10,438 nt of DNA from Candidatus Fermentibacterota bacterium (GTDB lineage Bacteria; Fermentibacterota; Fermentibacteria; Fermentibacterales; Fermentibacteraceae). Below, in pieces: positions 6,070-10,438 of this stretch; positions within the stretch are counted from its first letter, which is position 1, and every line of letters starts with the position of its first letter. The notes beneath the pieces were generated by a model that saw only the letters and a program-made list of their open reading frames with translations, did not search any database and was not told the origin of the DNA. Both the position numbers and the translations under genes were made by a program. The stretch covers positions 1-10,438 of the forward strand of contig JAKLEF010000044.1 in NCBI GenBank assembly GCA_022703195.1, read 5' to 3'.

Positions 6070-6084
6070 GGCAGCCGGGCTGCC
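6070..6084. repeat. Perfect inverted repeat filling the gap between the NrdR boxes
   Basis: GGCAGC-CGG-GCTGCC is a 6-bp perfect stem centred on 6077. It occupies 15 of the 16 bases between the two NrdR boxes and sits on their midpoint. It may be chance in GC-rich DNA, or a rigid or separately recognised spacer. Confidence 0.5.
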
Positions 6085-6100
6085 TGCCTATATGTTGCAG
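6085..6100 (-). promoter_or_regulatory. NrdR box 2 (distal, degenerate)
   Basis: TGCCTATATGTTGCAG keeps the core C-TATAT-TTG of the NrdR consensus but has weaker ends. Its start is 32 bp from that of box 1, with 16 bp between the boxes. This is the three-helical-turn spacing known for tandem NrdR boxes, and it is the main reason for accepting this weaker copy. Confidence 0.7.
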
Positions 6101-6155
6101 TATCAATGCTCTGGCTCGGAGCCCTTCGCCCGGGTCCCGGAGGTCGTTCCCGCAC

Positions 6156-7097
6156 ATGAGACTCTCGATCGCGAAGAGGTACGGCCTGGCTTCGGTGGTG
6201 CTCTGGTCGACCGCGGCGACGGCGTTCAAGCTCGCCCTCGCCGGGTCCGGGCCCTGCATGGTGGTCCTGTCGGCGTCGGTGGTCTCCCTGGCGTTCCTCG
6301 CGGTCCTGTGCGCCTCCACTGGCGCCAGGCTCACCTGGAGGATCATGCTGGAGGCCCTGCCGAGAGGGGTCCTGAACCCGTTCGTCTACTACCTCGTGCT
6401 CCTGGAGGCATACGACAGGCTGCCGGCCCAGATCGCGATGGTGGTCAACTACCTGTGGCCGGTGGTCCTGGTGCTTCTGCACGCGGCCCTGGGGAGGCGG
6501 AGGCTCCGCTCCGGGAGCCTGCTGGCAGTCCTGATAAGCTTCGGCGGGGTGGCGGTCCTGGCCCTTCTCGGACCCGGAGACGGCGGAAGGGCGGATGCGG
6601 CCGGCCTGGCCCTCGCCCTGGCCAGCACTGTCATCTGGGCATGCTACTGGATACTGGGCCTCGGAAGAGGTGGTTCGGAAGCACCGGAAAGCGTCCGGCT
6701 CCTGGCGGGCTTCGCCTGGGGGGTGCTCTTCCTCGCCGCATATGCGGCAGTCACCGGAAGCTTCGCGATCCCGGACGCCCGGTCGGCGATTGCAGGAGTC
6801 TGGATCGGCCTCTTCGAGATGGGGCTGACGTACGTGCTCTGGTCGAGAGCCCTGTCGCTCGCGAAGGAGCCTGCGGAGGTCGGGAGCCTCGTATACCTGA
6901 CCCCGTTCCTCTCCCTCTGCTTCATAGCTCTCGTGCTGGGCGAGGAGATCAGGCCCGCCACGCTGCCGGGGCTCGTGCTGGTACTCGCGGGGATCGCCGT
7001 CCAGAGACGGGTGGAGGCTCGAGGGAGGACCCGCGGGGGCTCAGAACCGCAGCCCTCCGACGTCCCCGGCGACCGACACGAACCTCGCACCCCGTGA
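6156..7097 (+). CDS. EamA/DMT-superfamily membrane transporter
   Basis: The product is 313 residues and strongly hydrophobic, with about ten membrane segments. It has the two-repeat layout of EamA drug/metabolite transporters: NPFVYYLVLLEAYDRLPAQI followed by NYLWPVVLVLL in the first half, and LTYVLWSRALSLAKEPAEVG with LTPFLSLCFIALVLGEEI in the second. Substrates in this superfamily range over amino acids, nucleotide sugars and drugs, and nothing here narrows the choice. ATG 6156 opens directly into the first membrane segment, and GGAGG (6139-6143) is 12 bases upstream, a rather long gap. The frame is open further upstream, but that stretch contains the NrdR boxes and codes for no membrane segment. 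The polar last ~25 residues overlap the convergent M16 gene by 57 bases. It is transcribed divergently from nrdD. Family assignment is confident; the role is unknown. Confidence 0.9.
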   Translation: MRLSIAKRYGLASVVLWSTAATAFKLALAGSGPCMVVLSASVVSLAFLAVLCASTGARLTWRIMLEALPRGVLNPFVYYLVLLEAYDRLPAQIAMVVNYLWPVVLVLLHAALGRRRLRSGSLLAVLISFGGVAVLALLGPGDGGRADAAGLALALASTVIWACYWILGLGRGGSEAPESVRLLAGFAWGVLFLAAYAAVTGSFAIPDARSAIAGVWIGLFEMGLTYVLWSRALSLAKEPAEVGSLVYLTPFLSLCFIALVLGEEIRPATLPGLVLVLAGIAVQRRVEARGRTRGGSEPQPSDVPGDRHEPRTP

Positions 7098-9656
7098 GAG
7101 CCAGCGGGCCGCGGCATCCCGGATCGACCCGGGCGTCACGGCCAGGGTGCTGCGGGAGTCCTCCACGTCCCTGTCCAGCCTCCTCCCGGTGGCCGCCGAA
7201 CCCAGCAGGTAGCCCGCCAGCGAATCGTAGTCGTGCAGGTTCATCGCCTTCCTGCCCACCGACGAGGCCTTGAACAGGTCGATCGTCTCCGTGTCGAAGA
7301 GCGTGCCGGCTGCGCGGTCCAGTTCGTCCTCGATCATCTCCAGAACCCTCCCTGCACTGTCGCGGGAGGTGGCGGCATACGCTATGAACCTGCCGTAGAG
7401 GCCGGTGCAGATGTAGTCGCAGCCGACCTGGTAGGCCAGCCCGTGCTGCTCCCTTATCCTCCGCTCCAGCCTGGAGTTCATGCCGTCGCCGAGGATCCTC
7501 GACAGGAGGCGGAAGGCATGATGGTCGGCCGCATCCCTCGCGGGGGCCTCCGCGCCCAGGACCACGGCGGCCTGGGTCCTGCCGTCCATCGCCGTCCTTA
7601 TGCGCACTCCCTCCTCCGGCACCACGGGCGCCCATGTCGGCGGCAGGAGCGATCCCGGACCGGCCCATCCCCCGAAGATGTCCGAAACGTCCGCCAGGAG
7701 CCTGTCCGCATCGAACGAGCCCACCGCGACCAGGACCGAGCCTTCGGGCCTCGCGCAGACCGAGTGCAGCGAAACCACGTCCTCCCGGGCTATCCTCGAC
7801 ACCGATTCGCACGTGGGGACGCCCGACCGCTCCCTCCGCTCGGACATGGCGAAGGCGAGCTGTTCGACGGCCCTTCCGAAGGGCGTGTCGACCCTGTGGC
7901 AGATCTCGGCGACCTTCTCCTCCACGACCCTGGCCACGTCCTCCCGCCGGAAAGCGGGTCTCATGACGAGATCCGCCAGGAACGACAGCCCCGTGCTGAT
8001 GTCGCGGGCGTGGAGCCCCGCGGCCGCGAAGGAGTACTCGCGGTCGGCCTCGTGCACGAATCCGGCGCCCGTCCTCTCCAGCCTCCTGTTGAACGCCAGG
8101 TAGTCCTCGGATTCGTTTCCGTAGGCCAGCGCCTCGACGCACACCGCCGAGAGCCCGGACAGCTCCCACGGGTCGGCGGCCGCCGCCATCGGGAACGAAA
8201 GGGCGAGGGAGACCAGGGGGAAGGTATCGTCGCGCTTCATTAGCATCCGCAGGCCGTTGTCGAGAATCGCGGTCCCCACTCCTTCGCTGACGCCCGATGG
8301 CGGGACGGAGAGCATCTCTGCGGTCACCGGTATCGCGGGGAGGCCGGCCGGTTCGGGGGGTGCGATGTCGCCCGCCTGGTCCCGGAGGCCCATGGCCGTC
8401 GAATCGGACCCGGAGCCCGAGGGGATCAGCTCCGTCACCCAGCCCTTCACCGGGTCGAGCCACCTCCTGCAGGCGCCAGCCAGGTCCGAAGGCGTCGCGC
8501 GCCCCACCTCCGTGGCGATCTTCGAGAACATGAACGCGTCGTCATGGATGATGCCGGGCACCGCAAGGGCCCCCGCCGCCCCGAAGGGGCTGGCGTTCTC
8601 CATCAGGTCGAGCACCTCGCTCCTGTTCCTCAGGCTCTCGAACTCGCCGGCCGGAAGGGGGGCGGCGCCCAGCGAGGAGATCTCACGGAGGATCATCGAC
8701 TCGACCAGTGCGACGTCGGCCCCTGGGTAGAGCGATGTCCTGATCTGGAAGAGCCCGGGGCACGCGGTGAATCCGATGTCGGCCGAGACGCCCAGTGCGA
8801 GGCCTCCTAGCACCAGCAGCTCGTCGAGCCGGCTCGAGCGGGTGCCCGACAGCCAGTTTGCAGCCATGTCGAGGAGCGCCCAGTCGGGATGGCCCGGAGC
8901 GGGTGCCGGGAAGGAGATCGACAGCCTCGGGATCGACGAGGGGTGCTCGAAGGACGCCCTCCCGGGAGGGTTGAGCAGGCCTTCGGCCGGATAGACCGCC
9001 CTGGTGCCCGGGGGCATGGCCCCGAAGTACCGGTCGGCGGCCCTCCTGACGCGGCCGGCATCCACTCCGCCTGCGACGGCCAGGACTGCGTTGGACGCCC
9101 CGTAGAAGCGCTCGTGGAATGCTGCTGCCCCGAAGTGGTCGAAAGCCGCGATGTCGCGCTCGAATCCTATCACCGGGCTCCTGTAGGGGTGGCTTCGGTA
9201 GGCCTGTGCGGAGAGAACCTCCTCCATGGCGCCCGCGGCGCTCTCGACGCAAGAGGTCCTGCGCTCCTCGAGGATGACGTCCCTCTCCCTGGCCACCTCG
9301 CCGGCGTCGAAGACGGGTGACATCATCCTGTCCGCCTCGAGTTCGAGCGCGGTCTCGACTCCGGCCGCCGGGAGCACCTCGTAGCAGCAAGTCAGGTCCC
9401 TCGACGTGTAGGCGTTGGTCAGGCCACCGAAGCTCTGGATCCGGCCCCAGAACAGGCTGCCGGGGAACCTCGCGGTGCCCTTGAAGAGCATGTGCTCGAC
9501 CAGGTGGCTGAGACCGCGCGTGCCCTCGCCCTCGAGCGCCGACCCGGCCCTCAGGCACGTGAGCACCGCCGCGACGGGCGTGAAGGGCATCGGCAGGACG
9601 AGCAGCTCCAGGCCGTTCGGCAGAACGGTTCTCTCGACGTGGTCATGGATGTCCAG
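7041..9656 (-). CDS. M16-family zinc metalloprotease (tandem insulinase-like), probable CTG start
   Basis: The protein has 871 residues if started at CTG 9654-9656. The first half (~1-430) carries the inverted zinc motif HLVEH (H51, E54, H55), with the third ligand Glu about 75 residues later in DVILEE (E130/131). The second half repeats the fold (AILDNGLRMLMKRDDTFPLV onward), but the equivalent motif is degenerate: GLSAVCVEALAYG has Ala, Val and Glu where His, Glu and His are needed. It does keep the R-X6-Y substrate pair in REQHGLAY (R735, Y742). This is the usual one-active, one-inactive clamshell of M16 peptidases that degrade short unfolded peptides. No signal peptide is seen, so it is probably cytosolic. 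The first ATG (9588-9590) would cut off the conserved VERTVLPNGLELLVLP strand. GGAGG (9662-9666) sits 5 bases before the CTG, and the frame is closed upstream by TGA at 9672-9674. It lies 24 bases after the secreted-protein gene, probably one operon, and overlaps the EamA gene at its 3' end. Confidence 0.93.
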   Translation of the reverse strand: MDIHDHVERTVLPNGLELLVLPMPFTPVAAVLTCLRAGSALEGEGTRGLSHLVEHMLFKGTARFPGSLFWGRIQSFGGLTNAYTSRDLTCCYEVLPAAGVETALELEADRMMSPVFDAGEVARERDVILEERRTSCVESAAGAMEEVLSAQAYRSHPYRSPVIGFERDIAAFDHFGAAAFHERFYGASNAVLAVAGGVDAGRVRRAADRYFGAMPPGTRAVYPAEGLLNPPGRASFEHPSSIPRLSISFPAPAPGHPDWALLDMAANWLSGTRSSRLDELLVLGGLALGVSADIGFTACPGLFQIRTSLYPGADVALVESMILREISSLGAAPLPAGEFESLRNRSEVLDLMENASPFGAAGALAVPGIIHDDAFMFSKIATEVGRATPSDLAGACRRWLDPVKGWVTELIPSGSGSDSTAMGLRDQAGDIAPPEPAGLPAIPVTAEMLSVPPSGVSEGVGTAILDNGLRMLMKRDDTFPLVSLALSFPMAAAADPWELSGLSAVCVEALAYGNESEDYLAFNRRLERTGAGFVHEADREYSFAAAGLHARDISTGLSFLADLVMRPAFRREDVARVVEEKVAEICHRVDTPFGRAVEQLAFAMSERRERSGVPTCESVSRIAREDVVSLHSVCARPEGSVLVAVGSFDADRLLADVSDIFGGWAGPGSLLPPTWAPVVPEEGVRIRTAMDGRTQAAVVLGAEAPARDAADHHAFRLLSRILGDGMNSRLERRIREQHGLAYQVGCDYICTGLYGRFIAYAATSRDSAGRVLEMIEDELDRAAGTLFDTETIDLFKASSVGRKAMNLHDYDSLAGYLLGSAATGRRLDRDVEDSRSTLAVTPGSIRDAAARWLSRGARFVSVAGDVGGLRF

Positions 9657-9661
9657 GGGAT

Positions 9662-9666
9662 CCTCC
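9662..9666 (-). promoter_or_regulatory. Shine-Dalgarno site that decides a CTG start for the M16 gene
   Basis: GGAGG on the minus strand is followed by ATCCC and then CTG at 9654-9656. The in-frame stretch from this CTG encodes the conserved first strand of M16 enzymes. No ATG, GTG or TTG lies in frame between the upstream TGA (9672-9674) and ATG 9590. Confidence 0.6.
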
Positions 9667-9680
9667 AGTCGTCATGAGCT

Positions 9681-10438
9681 TCAGCGGAGGAGCACGGCCC
9701 TCGCGGTCAGCGGACGGGAGCCCTGCCGCACCAGGATCGCTAGATACAGCCCCGGGGGCGCCCCGGGGAGTCCGACCGTCAGCTCCGTTTCTCCCTGTAG
9801 GTCTTCGAACGGCTCGTCGGCCACGATCCTGCCCGCGCAGTCGTATACCAGCAATGTGGCCGCCCCGCCTCCATCCAGACCCGACAGGGCCAGGCGCATC
9901 GACCCCGAACAGGGGTCGAGCGCGATCATCGTTGCCTCGACCGGTCCCTCGCCTTCCGCAACTCCCTCCGGACCCTGCAGGCATGCCTCGACCGAGTGTC
10001 CGCCGGCCGGCAGGGCCGGCAGGACGACGAAGAGCCGCGAAGACCTGGCCTCCCAGGGTATCGGGACTCCGTCGAGCTTGACGTAGAGCACGGTTTCACT
10101 GTCGGGTACCTCGGCCACGAATGTGAGCCCCTGCCCGGCCGAACCTTCGAAGGATGCGGTCACGAGGTTCCCCTGGCTCCTCATGGACGTGAAGGCGATG
10201 CCCGCCTCCTCTTCGAGGAACAGACCGTAGTCCTCGGGGAACATCCAGCCGAAGTGCGGCATGCCTTCGAAGACTGAGCAGATGCTGTCGATGGATGCGA
10301 AGACCGCGGGGTTGCCCCAGCCGAACATCCTGTCGGGATGGCACCCCAGCAGGGCGTGCTTCCCCCTCTCGAGGACGGCGGTCGCGTACTCGTACGGAGC
10401 GGGCGGGTAGTCGCCCCACCAGACCGTGTTGCTCCCCC
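9681..10438 (-). CDS. Secreted protein, C-terminal part, with FlgD/Por-like sorting domain (5' end outside window)
   Basis: The frame is open to the window edge at 10438 and ends at TGA 9681-9683, so only the last ~250 residues are visible. The first ~75 residues (TVWWGDYPPAPYEYATAVLE, LLGCHPDRMFGWGNPAVFAS, MPHFGWMFPEDYG) are rich in aromatics and look like the end of an enzyme or binding domain that I do not recognise. The middle (LTFVAEVPDSETVLYVKLDG, LPALPAGGHSVEACLQG) looks like a beta-sandwich. The last ~75 residues (TLLVYDCAGRIVADEPFED, LPGAPPGLYLAILVRQGSRP, ending AVLLR) fit the FlgD-like / type IX-type C-terminal sorting module common in FCB bacteria, with VYDxxGR and LPxGLYL hallmarks. 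Export and surface attachment or release are inferred from that module. It precedes the M16 protease gene by 24 bases on the same strand, so the two are probably co-transcribed. Confidence 0.75.
   Translation of the reverse strand, partial: GSNTVWWGDYPPAPYEYATAVLERGKHALLGCHPDRMFGWGNPAVFASIDSICSVFEGMPHFGWMFPEDYGLFLEEEAGIAFTSMRSQGNLVTASFEGSAGQGLTFVAEVPDSETVLYVKLDGVPIPWEARSSRLFVVLPALPAGGHSVEACLQGPEGVAEGEGPVEATMIALDPCSGSMRLALSGLDGGGAATLLVYDCAGRIVADEPFEDLQGETELTVGLPGAPPGLYLAILVRQGSRPLTARAVLLR

Larger units (their letters stand above)
5968..6155. promoter_or_regulatory. Divergent regulatory region between nrdD and the EamA transporter gene
   Basis: This 188-bp spacer holds the nrd promoter, two NrdR-type operators and two inverted repeats, each listed separately. 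A 9-bp inverted repeat (AGCCCGGCT at 6022-6030, AGCCGGGCT at 6073-6081) has one arm within the nrd promoter spacer and the other between the NrdR boxes. For the plus-strand transporter gene the only usable signal I see is GGAGG at 6139-6143; no plus-strand promoter stands out. Confidence 0.75.

Noticed and set aside
5968..6155. Upstream extension of the EamA frame to 6063 or earlier
   Set aside because: It would translate the NrdR boxes and the inverted-repeat spacer and adds no membrane segment. ATG 6156 opens directly into the first helix.
5942..7273. Long plus-strand frame over the EamA gene
   Set aside because: It has low-complexity Arg/Pro/Gly composition and is in a different frame from the obvious ten-helix transporter.
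1..10438. tRNA, rRNA, CRISPR arrays, insertion sequences or phage genes
   Set aside because: No cloverleaf, regular repeat-spacer pattern, transposase motif or terminal inverted repeats were seen on either strand.

Overview
The window is GC-rich and densely coding, with eight complete genes, two partial ones and no tRNA, rRNA, CRISPR array or insertion sequence. Three features point to an anaerobic or facultative member of the FCB superphylum (a Fermentibacterota-, Eisenbacteria- or Krumholzibacteria-like lineage, not resolvable by eye). These are a PUR-domain (DUF3276-type) nucleic-acid-binding protein, a C-terminal FlgD/Por-like sorting module on a secreted protein, and an oxygen-sensitive class III ribonucleotide reductase. 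Arg codons are rich in AGG throughout, except in the first ~140 bases.

Left part (1-2779): an ORF open at the window edge begins with 47 residues that look like an ALDH7-type aldehyde dehydrogenase, then changes abruptly into an unrelated tail. It converges on, and overlaps, a minus-strand gene for a PUR-domain protein with an added SANT/Myb-like helical domain. A 141-bp divergent spacer follows, then a plus-strand YgiQ-family radical SAM gene.

Centre (2983-6155): the most interesting block is a minus-strand three-gene operon for class III ribonucleotide reductase. The order is a large NrdD catalytic chain that stops before the glycyl radical segment, a 62-residue stand-alone protein carrying that segment (RVVGY), and the radical SAM activase NrdG. 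The genes overlap by 14 and 4 bases, and the second and third use GTG and TTG starts. Upstream lie a good sigma70-type promoter and two NrdR-box-like operators exactly 32 bp apart, with a perfect 6-bp inverted repeat filling the space between them. The picture is deoxyribonucleotide synthesis without oxygen, controlled by NrdR, with the radical-bearing piece as a separate polypeptide.

Right part (6156-10438): a divergent EamA/DMT-family transporter gene overlaps, tail to tail, a large minus-strand M16 metalloprotease gene. The protease appears to start at CTG behind a strong Shine-Dalgarno sequence. It lies 24 bases behind a secreted protein gene that is cut by the window end and ends in an FCB-type sorting domain.
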